Assembly: GCA_947503775.1 (NCBI GenBank)
Contig: CANNFE010000016.1
Span: forward strand, 1-50,272
Direction of reading: 5' to 3'
DNA length: 50,272 nucleotides
From: an uncultured Paracoccaceae bacterium
GTDB lineage: Bacteria; Pseudomonadota; Alphaproteobacteria; Rhodobacterales; Rhodobacteraceae
Below the pieces are notes generated by a model that made no database searches, was not told the origin of the DNA, and worked only from the letters and a program-made list of their open reading frames with translations. Below, piece after piece: positions 1 through 8,166 of this stretch. The position numbers and the translations under genes were made by a program. How positions within the stretch are numbered: position 1 is the stretch's first letter; the number at the start of each line of letters is the position of its first letter.

Positions 1-75
1 AGATCAGACATGTTCACCGCTCAGTTTTCCAGCCGTGAATCACGCTACTAAGCAGAAATCAATGGGTCCTGACCC
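1..75 (-). mobile_element. Partial insertion sequence (IS5/IS427-like), left edge
   Basis: Bases 4-77 are an exact inverted copy of 50199-50272. Read on the minus strand, the segment starts with an IS-like terminus (GGGTCAGGACCC) preceded by TA. It runs about 64 bases to a start codon at 11-9 that begins Met-Ser-Asp and continues off the window. From memory, IS427-group transposases of Rhodobacteraceae commonly start Met-Ser-Asp-Leu, and insertion next to TA fits that group. Only the terminus and 3-4 codons are visible, so the family is inferred. Bases 78-269 between the IS and the kinase gene show no gene. Confidence 0.65.
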
Positions 76-269
76 TAAATGTCTTCACTTTCGCGCCTCT
101 GCTAGATTCATCGCCAATCTGCGCAACGACACCATTTTGCGCCCATTAACTCGAGTGTCATAATTCTCTCTCTTTGCCTGGAGTGATGTGAAAAATGACC
201 CGGTCTACTTACAATGACCTTACGTGTTTTGGCGGCTTGGTAGGGCTCAGAACGCCAGTCGGCTCAAGG

Positions 270-1682
270 TTACGCGTTTGACTCGGACTGAGAGCGAGGG
301 CCGTCGCCCATCGATCGGAAGCTTAGCGTGAACACTGCGCCGCCCCCGATGTTGTCTTCTAGGGTGACTGCTCCGTCGTGGAGCGCCATGATCTGCGACA
401 CAATGGCCAGCCCCATCCCGGTCCCGTTCGGGGTGGGCCTGCGCCCTTGGCCGAAGGGCATGAAAACATGCTTCTTCTCGGAATCCGGAACCCCGGGGCC
501 CTGGTCTGCGACCTCTATCTTATTGGAGCCAACAACGCGGATGGTCACGACGCTGCCCTCTGGGGTATGCCACAGAGCGTTCTCGGCCAGGTTCAGGATT
601 GCCTCCGTGGCGAGGTGGGGTTCGCCCTGCACCATCACCGGCGTTTCCGCACCTTCGAGGGCGATCTCGCGACCGCGTTCGATCGCCATGGGCGCGAGGC
701 GTTCGACGATCTCGGCGGCGAGTGCTGACAGATCCATCTGAGAGAACGGATCGATCCGGATCACGCTCAGACGGGCGCTGGTCAGGAGTTGGCGAACCAA
801 ATGCTCCATATGGGTCAGGTCGTCGTCCAGCAATTCGCGACCCTGAAAATGAGGAAGGGTCTCAAGCCGGGTGCGGAGGATCGCCAACGGCGTTTTCAAC
901 TGATGCGCCGCGTCGATGGTGAACCTCTGCTGCGCTTCATACCCCTCGGCGACCCGGTCGATGACCTCATTGAACGCAATCGCCAACGGCATCACCTCGG
1001 CAGGGGCGGAGTGGACCGGTAGACGCGCACGGAGGCTTTGCGGGCCGATATCCATCGCTTTCCGCGACAATTCACCAAGGCCCCGCGTGCTGTAGCGGAC
1101 CAGTCCAAACCCGGCCAGCAAGACGACGACGACAAAAGGAATGCCGACAATTATCGCTTCGTCGACCAGTTCCAGAGCGATGGCATGGGATAGAAAGTCG
1201 TCGGTGATCTGATGCTGCGCGACCGAGATAAAAACGTCGCCAAGCGGCGTGCTGAAACGCTCGGTCAAGCCGTATCGCTTAGGATCGAGACCGCGAGCTT
1301 CGACCGGCGACATGTCAACCGCTTGAAAGAGTTCGAAATCGCTGGGAAAAGTGAAACCGGGCGTCAGCACCTCGAGCGCGTTATCTCCATCGTGAAACAG
1401 GATATCCCCGCGTGCATTGCGCACCACAAAAATCGATCCGGAATGTTCCTGTTCGTAGAGGCGGATCAATCGCGGCGGCAGGTCAAGCTCGAGCGCGCCG
1501 TCCGGTGTGGGCCTGAGCGCGTCCGCGATATCCTGCGCCTGATGGCCCAAGGCGACCTCTTGCACGATGCTGTCGAGATGCTTGATTTGTGTGGACACAG
1601 CATAGGCCGCTGCAAAGACAGCGAATATCAGCAGAATGGCGAGCCGCCAGCCGATCTGCCCCTTAATTGAGTTTGCGTTCAC
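270..1682 (-). CDS. Sensor histidine kinase (OmpR/EnvZ-type partner)
   Basis: Inner-membrane sensor kinase of about 470 residues. Membrane segments lie near residues 12-30 and 175-195 and frame a periplasmic sensor domain; a HAMP-like linker follows. The H-box (AAHQLKTP) has the phospho-accepting His at about 260. The ATPase domain shows the N-box (NLAENALWH), the G1 box (DQGPGVP) and the G2 box (GTGMGLAIV). I chose the GTG at 1682, which overlaps the end of the response-regulator gene by 20 bp; a longer reading from 1721 would overlap it further and add no domain. It should phosphorylate the upstream regulator. Because it lies at the end of the type III locus and no TtsI- or HrpL-type activator is seen, it may control secretion genes, but that is inference. 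Confidence 0.9.
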   Translation of the reverse strand: MNANSIKGQIGWRLAILLIFAVFAAAYAVSTQIKHLDSIVQEVALGHQAQDIADALRPTPDGALELDLPPRLIRLYEQEHSGSIFVVRNARGDILFHDGDNALEVLTPGFTFPSDFELFQAVDMSPVEARGLDPKRYGLTERFSTPLGDVFISVAQHQITDDFLSHAIALELVDEAIIVGIPFVVVVLLAGFGLVRYSTRGLGELSRKAMDIGPQSLRARLPVHSAPAEVMPLAIAFNEVIDRVAEGYEAQQRFTIDAAHQLKTPLAILRTRLETLPHFQGRELLDDDLTHMEHLVRQLLTSARLSVIRIDPFSQMDLSALAAEIVERLAPMAIERGREIALEGAETPVMVQGEPHLATEAILNLAENALWHTPEGSVVTIRVVGSNKIEVADQGPGVPDSEKKHVFMPFGQGRRPTPNGTGMGLAIVSQIMALHDGAVTLEDNIGGGAVFTLSFRSMGDGPRSQSESNA

Positions 1683-2343
1683 GGATAAGGTACCCGACGC
1701 CTCTGACGGTGTGAATTTCACACGTCGCGCCGAACTGCTGCATGTTCTTCCTCAGTCGACAGACGCAGACCTCGATGCAATTCGGCGTCACTTCTTCGCC
1801 GTAACCGTAAAGCCCTTCCTCCAAGGATTGCTTGGTCACGACACGCCCGGCGCGACGCAACAAATGTTCCAGAAGGCAGGCTTCGCGGCGAGAAATATTG
1901 ACGACTGCTCCGCCCACTTCAGCCTCACGGTTGACCGGATCGAAGGTGACATCGCCACATGAAAGCCGTGTCGGCAGCATGGTCGACGGACGTCGAAGTA
2001 TCGCTCTGATCCTGGCCTCAAGCTCGATTGGCGCAACGGGTTTGGGGAGATAGTCGTCCGCGCCGGCATCTAACCCTTCGACTTTATCCTCGATGGAATC
2101 GCGAACGGTCAGAAACAATGCAGGCGTGGCAGTGCCGTCCTTGCGCAAGCCGCTCAGCCACCGTTTGCTATCACCATCAGGGACCTGCCGATCCAACAAA
2201 AGCAGGTCATAAGTTGCAGTTGACACGGCATAATCCGCGTCCTCCAACGTCTCTACGAGATCGACAGCGAAACCTGTGTCCCGCAAGTGATCGCCATACA
2301 TGGCGGCATTTTTCGGGTTATCCTCAAGTAGCAGGACACGCAT
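1663..2343 (-). CDS. OmpR/PhoB-family response regulator
   Basis: A 226-residue two-component regulator. The receiver domain (1-120) has the acidic pocket (EDN, residues 7-9), phospho-acceptor Asp51 in LLLLDRQVPDG, Thr79 and Lys101 in YLPKP. The C-terminal half is a winged-helix DNA-binding domain ending in a typical RVRGVGY-like segment (TVRGVGYLI). It lies 39 bp downstream of the small pilus/secretin-domain gene and overlaps the kinase gene, so the three probably share one transcript. Its targets cannot be read from the sequence. The neighbouring secretion operons are obvious candidates. Confidence 0.92.
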   Translation of the reverse strand: MRVLLLEDNPKNAAMYGDHLRDTGFAVDLVETLEDADYAVSTATYDLLLLDRQVPDGDSKRWLSGLRKDGTATPALFLTVRDSIEDKVEGLDAGADDYLPKPVAPIELEARIRAILRRPSTMLPTRLSCGDVTFDPVNREAEVGGAVVNISRREACLLEHLLRRAGRVVTKQSLEEGLYGYGEEVTPNCIEVCVCRLRKNMQQFGATCEIHTVRGVGYLIRERKLN

Positions 2344-2382
2344 GTCTGCCCTCCTACGCCGGTCCGATTGAAGGATACATGA

Positions 2383-2721
2383 TCAGTTATCCACCCCTCG
2401 TAAGCTCTCCATCATGTGGGTGAGCGAACGGTGCACGGCAATCTCGCGCTCCATCATGACTTCATCGTTCTCGTCGAGGGCGTAAAGCGTGGTCAACCCT
2501 TCTGCATGACCCAAGACGAAGACCGTCGAGTTGGAGACGACCTGCAGGCTCGCGATCTCAGGATCTGCCACGAAAATGGTCGTCGCGGGCTCTTCCAGAT
2601 GTACGAATTCACCCTCCGATTCTATGATCGAAAGCGTTCCGATTTGCGAACTCTGCGCGTTCAAGCCCGTACCTGGGAGCACTAAAACCGCACAAAGCAT
2701 TGTGTGAGCAAGATATTTCAT
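2383..2721 (-). CDS. Stand-alone secretin/pilus N-terminal domain protein
   Basis: A 112-residue exported protein. The ATG at 2721 has a GGAG eight bases upstream and opens a signal peptide (MKYLAHTMLCAVLVLPG, cleavage near NAQ). The mature part matches the pattern of the T2SS/T3SS pilus-N domain found at the start of CpaC/RhcC2-like secretins: a beta-rich segment with VADPEIASLQVVSNSTVFVLG and then GLTTLYALDENDE. In that family this domain precedes a large outer-membrane secretin, but here the protein stops after it. It may be an accessory periplasmic ring or a remnant of a secretin gene. It heads the unit that also encodes the two-component pair. Confidence 0.7.
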   Translation of the reverse strand: MKYLAHTMLCAVLVLPGTGLNAQSSQIGTLSIIESEGEFVHLEEPATTIFVADPEIASLQVVSNSTVFVLGHAEGLTTLYALDENDEVMMEREIAVHRSLTHMMESLRGVDN

Positions 2722-2914
2722 CAATGACTCCATTAGGTGGACGGGCAACCTTCGTGAACCAATGACTAACGGCCGGATTATGGTGTTACGCAGCAGAAAA
2801 AAACAAGTCTGCGGGCACTCTGATAGATGACAAGCTGCCTATACCACCTCTACAAGGACACTGAACAGCCCAGAATGGAACAGGCGGCGACTTTTGAGCC
2901 GTTTTGTCATCGGT

Positions 2915-3244
2915 CTAACAATCGGGATCTACCCTACTCTGCAGCCGCTGATTTTCTGTAACAAGATCGGCAATAACTTCCCGCAACGCAGCAGCTTGCA
3001 ATTTAAGTTTCGTTGATTTTGTCGATGTATCTTCGAATCGGCCCATCAAAATGCGGCCAAATTGGCGAATATGTTTCATCGACGTCACTGATGGCGTTGA
3101 TGCGCCCCGCGATTGGTTGTCGTCGAACCCAACCCCATCGCTGCGCATCACTTCGCGTACACGGCGCCTGATCGCTCGTTCCGGGGAGCCCGGCAACAGT
3201 GTTTTTGTGTCTGAAATCAATGCTTGCACAAAAGAACTGAACAT
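2915..3244 (-). CDS. Small hypothetical protein with C-terminal coiled coil
   Basis: A 109-residue protein that I do not recognise. The ATG at 3244 is preceded by GGGAGAGATGGA, a good ribosome-binding site, so I prefer it to the longer frame that opens at 3316. The N-terminal half is basic (residues about 25-35, RAIRRRVREV). Residues about 75-105 (LKLQAAALREVIADLVTENQRL) have heptad spacing of a short coiled coil. There is no signal peptide or membrane segment. It lies between the regulatory unit and the globin at the left end of the secretion locus and could be a chaperone-like or cytosolic accessory protein; that is speculation. Confidence 0.5.
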   Translation of the reverse strand: MFSSFVQALISDTKTLLPGSPERAIRRRVREVMRSDGVGFDDNQSRGASTPSVTSMKHIRQFGRILMGRFEDTSTKSTKLKLQAAALREVIADLVTENQRLQSRVDPDC

Positions 3245-3405
3245 TCCATCTCTCCCTTTGGGTTGATCTATGCCTTTAGGTAGCGCCCAGGGCTTACAGT
3301 ATTCTGACGTTCGCACGCTTTTTCTGATGGGGTTGCTTGGATCGGTTCGAGGCTCATTGAGATCAGTTTCAAGTTATGCGAGCATATCCAAGATGGAGGA
3401 ATGAA

Positions 3406-3819
3406 ATGACACCGAATGAAGTATCAATCGTGCAAAACTCCTTTGCAAAGGTGGCACCGATCTCGGACCTTGCCGCAGACATCTTTTATGATCGGCTTTT
3501 TGAGTTATCACCGGAAGTTAGATCCCTTTTTCCCAACGAGATGGCGCAACAAAAGAAGAAGCTGATGCAAATGCTGACGACAGCGGTAAATGGTCTGCAT
3601 ACGCCCGACGCTATCGGTGCCGCGGTGCACGATCTTGGAAGACGGCATGCCAGTTACAACGTGAAGGAAGAGCATTACGATCTAGTCGGGTCCGCACTCC
3701 TGTACACGCTTGGCAAAGGTCTGGGAGACGATTTCTCTGCCGAGGTCGAAGGCGCCTGGACAGAGGCATATGTCATGCTGGCCACGATCATGAAAGAAGG
3801 TCAGCGCGCTGCGGGCTAA
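3406..3819 (+). CDS. Single-domain bacterial globin (Vitreoscilla/flavohaemoglobin type)
   Basis: A 137-residue haem-binding globin without a reductase domain. Visible family residues are Tyr28 (B10) in FYDRLFE, Gln near 49 (E7), and the proximal His81 (F8) in GRRHASYNV followed by EEHYDLVGSALL, the pattern of Hmp/VHb globins. The ATG at 3406 follows GGAGG with good spacing; the upstream in-frame ATG at 3376 has no clear site. Such globins bind O2 or NO and often detoxify NO with a separate reductase. The gene stands alone, convergent with sctU (gap 89 bp). Its position inside a secretion locus suggests protection against host NO, which is inference. Confidence 0.88.
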   Translation: MTPNEVSIVQNSFAKVAPISDLAADIFYDRLFELSPEVRSLFPNEMAQQKKKLMQMLTTAVNGLHTPDAIGAAVHDLGRRHASYNVKEEHYDLVGSALLYTLGKGLGDDFSAEVEGAWTEAYVMLATIMKEGQRAAG

Positions 3820-3908
3820 GGACGGGCACTGCCGCTGCACCGGCTACGCAAGACAATGGGCAGGTCTCGGTTCAGTGAACGATCGCCCATAAGCGACATT
3901 TTACGGTC

Positions 3909-4949
3909 TTACGCTTGGGGAGGCCTCTGGATCGCCATCGCAACACCTTGGTAGTCCTTCGGCTTGATTGGCTGACCCGGAGAACTGCCTGTTAGCAGGC
4001 TAAGAGCCAAGTCCTTGTTATTGCAAAGCGGAATTTGATGTTTGTAGGATTTGCGGACCAACGCCATCGCTTTGTCACCGCGGGCCCGTGCCATGATGAG
4101 CGGAACGCCGGTTTCATCCGCGACATAACGCAAGGCGACGGCCGCGTCCCTGCCGTAGATAACGATCGTGGCCCGCTCGATAGATAGCTTTCCGGGCGGG
4201 GCGTTGGCGATCTCTTGGCGTAACTGACGCTGGGCCGATTTGACCTCGGGGCTGCCATCGGAATCCTTGCGCTCTTGTTTGAGCTCGGTTTTGCTCATCT
4301 TCTGGTCGCGGCCAAAAAGCCATTTCTGCACCACGATATCGGCACTCCCGATGATCAGATAGGCAATGGACGCAGCGCCCATGATGTAGACGACCGAAGC
4401 TCTCACAACGCCATCAAAGCAGGCCATCCCACAGGGTGGTAGGTAGGGGAGGCTGGGCACAATTTCCATGATGATAAGCCAGAGGATCAGCGACATCACG
4501 AGAAGCTTGATCAGTGATTTCACCAATTCGATAATCGATCTGACACCAAAAACACGCCCAATCCCCTTGATGGGGTCAAGGTGGGACAGTTTCGGCGTAA
4601 GAGCCTCAGCTGAGAACAGGAACCCGCCATTCATAACGATGCCGATCAAGATGACGGCCGAAACAAGGAGCACCATCAGCGGCGTCAGCTGCGCTACCGC
4701 GCCCAAGAACAATGACCCAAGCAACGCTTGAACAGCCTCATTAAAAGGTCTGTCAATATGGTCAATGGCTGACACCAGACCCGATGACAGGAACACCTGA
4801 AAGGACCGGAATTGCATATACAAAAGCCCAACCGTCGCCAGAAAGACGATCGCGGTCGTGAAATCCTTGAAATGGGCGACCTGCCCCTTTTTTCGTGCGT
4901 CCTTGAGTTTTTTAGAGGTCGCGGGAAGGTTTTTTTCCTCGCTGCTCAT
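3909..4949 (-). CDS. sctU: SctU (FlhB/YscU family) export-gate switch protein lacking NPTH
   Basis: A 346-residue inner-membrane export-apparatus protein. The N-terminal SKKLKDARKKGQ motif is typical of FlhB/YscU. It is followed by four hydrophobic segments (about 30-50, 85-110, 145-165, 185-205), the cytoplasmic linker and the C-terminal domain. The striking point is residues 265-268. Where the family has Asn-Pro-Thr-His (VVVTNPTHYAVALKY), this protein has Tyr-Gly-Arg-Asp (TIVIYGRDAAVALRY). The flanking residues align without gaps, so this is substitution and not a frameshift. The catalytic Asn-Pro bond for self-cleavage is therefore absent. The ATG at 4949 overlaps the sctT stop (ATGA). It is the last gene of the leftward operon. 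Confidence 0.93.
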   Translation of the reverse strand: MSSEEKNLPATSKKLKDARKKGQVAHFKDFTTAIVFLATVGLLYMQFRSFQVFLSSGLVSAIDHIDRPFNEAVQALLGSLFLGAVAQLTPLMVLLVSAVILIGIVMNGGFLFSAEALTPKLSHLDPIKGIGRVFGVRSIIELVKSLIKLLVMSLILWLIIMEIVPSLPYLPPCGMACFDGVVRASVVYIMGAASIAYLIIGSADIVVQKWLFGRDQKMSKTELKQERKDSDGSPEVKSAQRQLRQEIANAPPGKLSIERATIVIYGRDAAVALRYVADETGVPLIMARARGDKAMALVRKSYKHQIPLCNNKDLALSLLTGSSPGQPIKPKDYQGVAMAIQRPPQA

Positions 4950-5752
4950 AATGGCACCAAGCGTGTCAGCCTTTCCAGCCACACCACAACACCGGGAAAT
5001 CCGTCGATCATGTAAGTAAAGAGATACTGCATGTAGAGGACGACAAAGACTGCAAAAAGGACGTTTTTCAGAAGGGGTGAAAGCGTATGGGTAGCGATTT
5101 GCGGCGCGACTTTCGACAGGGCCATGATTGACAGATCGCTGATCAAAAGAAGGGCAACCACTGGCGCGGCCGTCAGCAATCCAAAAAACATGATCTCTTG
5201 CAGGATAGTCACCACGCTGGATACACCCATGCCAGATAGATCAGGCATGAAACGGGCCAGCGGCCAGAATGCGAAGCTTTCATAATAGACCTGCGACAGC
5301 TGTTGCAGACCGCCGGAGCTGACGAAGATGACTGCGGCCGTAAAACCGAGCAATGCGGCCATTGTAGAGGCCTGAGATTTCGTGCTGGGGTCCTCGCTTC
5401 CTTCAGCGGCGATATCGCGCTGCGTATCGATGATCTCGCCGACCGCCTGGATTGCCCAGAACGGCACACCCAGGATAAGGCCAAAAACCGCGCCAACGGC
5501 AACCTCCTTGAGCGCAAGAAGCGCATAGCCTACACCGCCGACATCCATCGCGGTCAACTGCATAGAGATCGCCGGATAGATCGGCAGAGCAAGGCTTACG
5601 GCGATGCCGCCCTTCAAGATCTGACCAATCTGCACCCGGTTGAAGACGGGAAAGATCGTCATCACGCCGATCAGACGGGCGCTGCCGATCGCCAGGCTCA
5701 GAATGATCGCATAAAGCATGTCGGTCAGCTGCCTGATGGCGTCGATATCCAT
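4946..5752 (-). CDS. sctT: SctT (SpaR/YscT/HrcT) export apparatus protein
   Basis: A 268-residue polytopic inner-membrane protein of the FliR/SctT family, a component of the R-S-T export gate complex. It is mostly hydrophobic, with a conserved-looking GSARLIGVMTIFPVFNR start, a central loop (GEIIDTQRDIAAEGSEDPSTKSQ) that matches the FliR/SctT signature, and a final membrane segment (FAVFVVLYMQYLFTYMIDGFPG). It follows sctS after 3 bp and overlaps sctU by 4 bp, as expected for translational coupling. Confidence 0.95.
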   Translation of the reverse strand: MDIDAIRQLTDMLYAIILSLAIGSARLIGVMTIFPVFNRVQIGQILKGGIAVSLALPIYPAISMQLTAMDVGGVGYALLALKEVAVGAVFGLILGVPFWAIQAVGEIIDTQRDIAAEGSEDPSTKSQASTMAALLGFTAAVIFVSSGGLQQLSQVYYESFAFWPLARFMPDLSGMGVSSVVTILQEIMFFGLLTAAPVVALLLISDLSIMALSKVAPQIATHTLSPLLKNVLFAVFVVLYMQYLFTYMIDGFPGVVVWLERLTRLVPL

Positions 5753-5755
5753 AAG

Positions 5756-6025
5756 TCACGGAACCATCGTTGGAAAACCCGTGAACACCGCTTCGGTATA
5801 CCGGATCAACGGGTGAAAGAGCGTGCCCGCCATTGCGGCGAAGACCGCGATCACCACAAAGAGCTTCACTGTCTGGGGCAGCGTTTGATCCTGAATCTGG
5901 GTCGCGGCCTGTAAGACGCCGACGATCAGTCCGGCGGCCAGGGCTGCACCAAGCGGCGGCAAAACGATCGTCATGAAGATACCCAGCGCATCCGCAACAG
6001 TAATGAGAATGTCGCTGCTTTCCAT
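5756..6025 (-). CDS. sctS: SctS (YscS/HrcS/FliQ) export apparatus protein
   Basis: An 89-residue protein with two membrane helices (about 12-37 and 50-73), the normal size for FliQ/SctS. The sequence VLQAATQIQDQTLPQTVKL between the helices is the family hallmark. The ATG at 6025 follows the sctR stop by two bases; the longer frame starting at 6079 lies wholly inside sctR and is unlikely. It forms part of the inner-membrane export gate with SctR and SctT. Confidence 0.95.
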   Translation of the reverse strand: MESSDILITVADALGIFMTIVLPPLGAALAAGLIVGVLQAATQIQDQTLPQTVKLFVVIAVFAAMAGTLFHPLIRYTEAVFTGFPTMVP

Positions 6026-6027
6026 GC

Positions 6028-6690
6028 TTAGCCTCCGGGTGTGTAAGTCAGAAGAAGCCCATGCAGCAGGCGCGACCATCCATCGATGGCAACGAACAAG
6101 AACAGCTTGCAGGGGATCGAAATCGTGGTCGGCGTTACCATCGACATGCCCATCGCCATCAGGATGGTTGTCACCACCAGGTCGATCGTCACGAATGGCA
6201 GATACAGCAAAAACCCGATCTCGAAGGCGCGCCGAAGCTCTGTGATCATGAAGGACGGAACCAAGATGGCCAGATCAGTGCTCTCTGCCTCAACCTGCTG
6301 GCCGGCGGGCCAGACATCGGCCGTCGCTTCGGCGAAGAACTGTCGCTGATCTTCGCTGGTTAAATTGGTCAGGAAGGTTTTGATCGGCTCTTTGGCAACA
6401 TCGAAGGCCGTCAAAAAGTCATCGAAGTCGGCGAAGTCAAGATCGGCGGACATGATCGCGTCGGACACGGCCTGCGCCACTGGCGCACTGATAAAGGCCG
6501 TGAGGGTGAGCGAGATCGCGTAGATGACAATGTTGGGCGGCGCCTGCTGTACGCCAAGGGCGTTTCTAACGATGAGCAGGACGACTGCGATCTTGACGAA
6601 AGATGTTGCCGTCACGACGAAGAAGGTCGCCAAACCCACCCCGATCGTCAGCGTCATGATGACGAAGATATCAGGCCCGGTTTCGGTCAC
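6028..6690 (-). CDS. sctR: SctR (YscR/HrcR/FliP) export apparatus protein
   Basis: A 220-residue core export-gate subunit. It contains the FliP/SctR signature regions TSFVKIAVVLLIVRNALGVQQAPPNIVIYAISL and PSFMITELRRAFEIGFLLYLPFVTIDLVV. The latter is followed by the final conserved segment MGMSMVTPTTISIPCKLFLFVAIDGW. Four hydrophobic segments are visible. It begins with GTG at 6690, one base after the sctQ stop. There is no FliP-type cleaved signal peptide, which is normal for SctR. Confidence 0.97.
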   Translation of the reverse strand: MTETGPDIFVIMTLTIGVGLATFFVVTATSFVKIAVVLLIVRNALGVQQAPPNIVIYAISLTLTAFISAPVAQAVSDAIMSADLDFADFDDFLTAFDVAKEPIKTFLTNLTSEDQRQFFAEATADVWPAGQQVEAESTDLAILVPSFMITELRRAFEIGFLLYLPFVTIDLVVTTILMAMGMSMVTPTTISIPCKLFLFVAIDGWSRLLHGLLLTYTPGG

Positions 6691-6691
6691 G

Positions 6692-7666
6692 TCACGTCCT
6701 TTCCGTTACTTGAACGGCGATGTGATCTCCGACCTGCACAAGCTCACCGCGCCCGATGGCTTTTCCATTGGCCAGGATCCGCACACTGCAGGGGTTGGCG
6801 TGGTCCCTGAAGGTAAAGACGTGCCCCTGGGTGACCTCGCTGAGCTCACTGAGTGTGACCGCTTTGCGCGCCAACTCGAATGTCAGTGTCAGTTCCAGTT
6901 GATCAACTGGGGTGTCGAGATCATCGGCAAGGGGATGTGCGTCGGGCGTCATCTGGATATCCTCTTTTAGCGTCGCCTGGCCTTGCACGACGTCGGCTGC
7001 GGCGATCAGGTTGGGTCCGATATGAACATCGGGATGATCGGGCAGAATGGGCCGTTGGTTGGGTACGATCACGTCGCCGGGATGCAGGTCTGTAAGGTCT
7101 GCTGGTGTGATAAGGGCTCGACCTGTCCGTAAGCTTACGAGGATCGGTAATTCGGGCCGCGGGGCCGGGTTGAGGGGGGCCAGACGCACCAGAAGGGCTG
7201 CCGCCTCAGCTGACAGCGCCAGATCGCCCGTCTGACCGGCCCAGGTCACGCGATAAAAACATACGGGGTCCGGGAACGTGCGTCTGGGTATTAGAACCAC
7301 CGCCTCGCCCGATATGTCTTCAAGCCGACCAAGCGGTATGTCAAAGAGCAGGTTCAAGAGCAGATCTGCAGTCTTCGCGCGCCCACTACTGTGAACAGCA
7401 CCAAAGAAGTGTCTGAAGGCCGCCCGCATCAGCCCTTTGTCGACGGAGAGGCCAAATTCCTCATCTCCGATGCGCAACCCCAGCGGGATGAGATCACTGC
7501 TGACGGGTCCCACGGCCTGGGTGATCCGAGCCGCTTCGCCGTTGGGCAGTTCCAGACAATCGGCGATATGCCGGGCGCAAAGCGCGTTATAAAAGGCCAG
7601 ATCGCCCGTTTCAATCTGACGCAACCTCACCTGTCTGACGCTCAGCTTTGTATCGAAGGCCGTCAT
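6692..7666 (-). CDS. sctQ: SctQ (YscQ/HrcQ) C-ring/sorting-platform protein
   Basis: A 324-residue cytoplasmic protein with two SpoA-type segments. The first lies near 165-215 (LPILVSLRTGRALITPADLTDLHPGDVIV) and the second at the C terminus, about 255-324 (LELTLTFELARKAVTLSELSEVTQG ending in VQVGDHIAVQV), the pattern of SctQ/FliN. SctQ forms the sorting platform with SctK and SctL under the export gate. Its ATG overlaps the end of sctO by 4 bp. I see no strong internal start for a separate short SctQ-C form, although one cannot be excluded. Confidence 0.88.
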   Translation of the reverse strand: MTAFDTKLSVRQVRLRQIETGDLAFYNALCARHIADCLELPNGEAARITQAVGPVSSDLIPLGLRIGDEEFGLSVDKGLMRAAFRHFFGAVHSSGRAKTADLLLNLLFDIPLGRLEDISGEAVVLIPRRTFPDPVCFYRVTWAGQTGDLALSAEAAALLVRLAPLNPAPRPELPILVSLRTGRALITPADLTDLHPGDVIVPNQRPILPDHPDVHIGPNLIAAADVVQGQATLKEDIQMTPDAHPLADDLDTPVDQLELTLTFELARKAVTLSELSEVTQGHVFTFRDHANPCSVRILANGKAIGRGELVQVGDHIAVQVTERT

Positions 7667-8166
7667 GAGACACCTCCCGACATCAAACGCGACAGCACGA
7701 AGAATTCGCTGGCGTCATCGTCATCCTGAAGGCTCTGGAGCAGCGCTGCTTCACCTTTGCACCGCTCGCGCAGATCATCTGCCAGATGCTGCCATTTCGC
7801 GGCGTCACGCAGCCGGCTCCGCAAGACCGCTTGCTGCGCGGCCACCTTTTCGTGAGAGGCCTCCAGCTGCGTCTTGGCCGCGCCCAGTTCATCGCGTTTC
7901 TCTTGTGTTTCTTTTTCCAGCACGTCCATCTTGCGGCTGTGCAACCTCAGATCAGACCCGCTGATCCGGTGTCCCGACAGGGCTCGGTAGGCGTCCAGCT
8001 TGCGGTGCCGCTCATGATCCTTCGCGGCGACCAGCGCGGCGCGTGCGGCTTGTGCCTGCGCAGCAGATTGCTTGGCGGATTTGCGGGCTTCGGCCGCCGC
8101 GAATGCGGCCCGTCTTTCGCGGGCATTGCGCAGGCTCAGCAAGGTCTCTGCATCCTGCAGGTTCAT
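7663..8166 (-). CDS. sctO: SctO (YscO/FliJ-like) central stalk protein
   Basis: A 167-residue, almost entirely helical protein rich in Ala, Lys, Glu, Arg and Gln, with long heptad-like stretches (about 10-60 and 75-140). This is the expected shape of the YscO/FliJ stalk that links the ATPase to SctV. Sequence similarity is weak in this family, so the call rests on composition, size and its place between sctN and sctQ, the same slot as in rhizobial loci. It overlaps both neighbours by 4 bp. Confidence 0.78.
   Translation of the reverse strand: MNLQDAETLLSLRNARERRAAFAAAEARKSAKQSAAQAQAARAALVAAKDHERHRKLDAYRALSGHRISGSDLRLHSRKMDVLEKETQEKRDELGAAKTQLEASHEKVAAQQAVLRSRLRDAAKWQHLADDLRERCKGEAALLQSLQDDDDASEFFVLSRLMSGGVS

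Noticed and set aside
35-163. 42-codon frame at the left edge sharing its start with the right-edge frame
   Set aside because: The shared part is the IS terminus, so the similarity to the Imm11-like frame is not a gene duplication.
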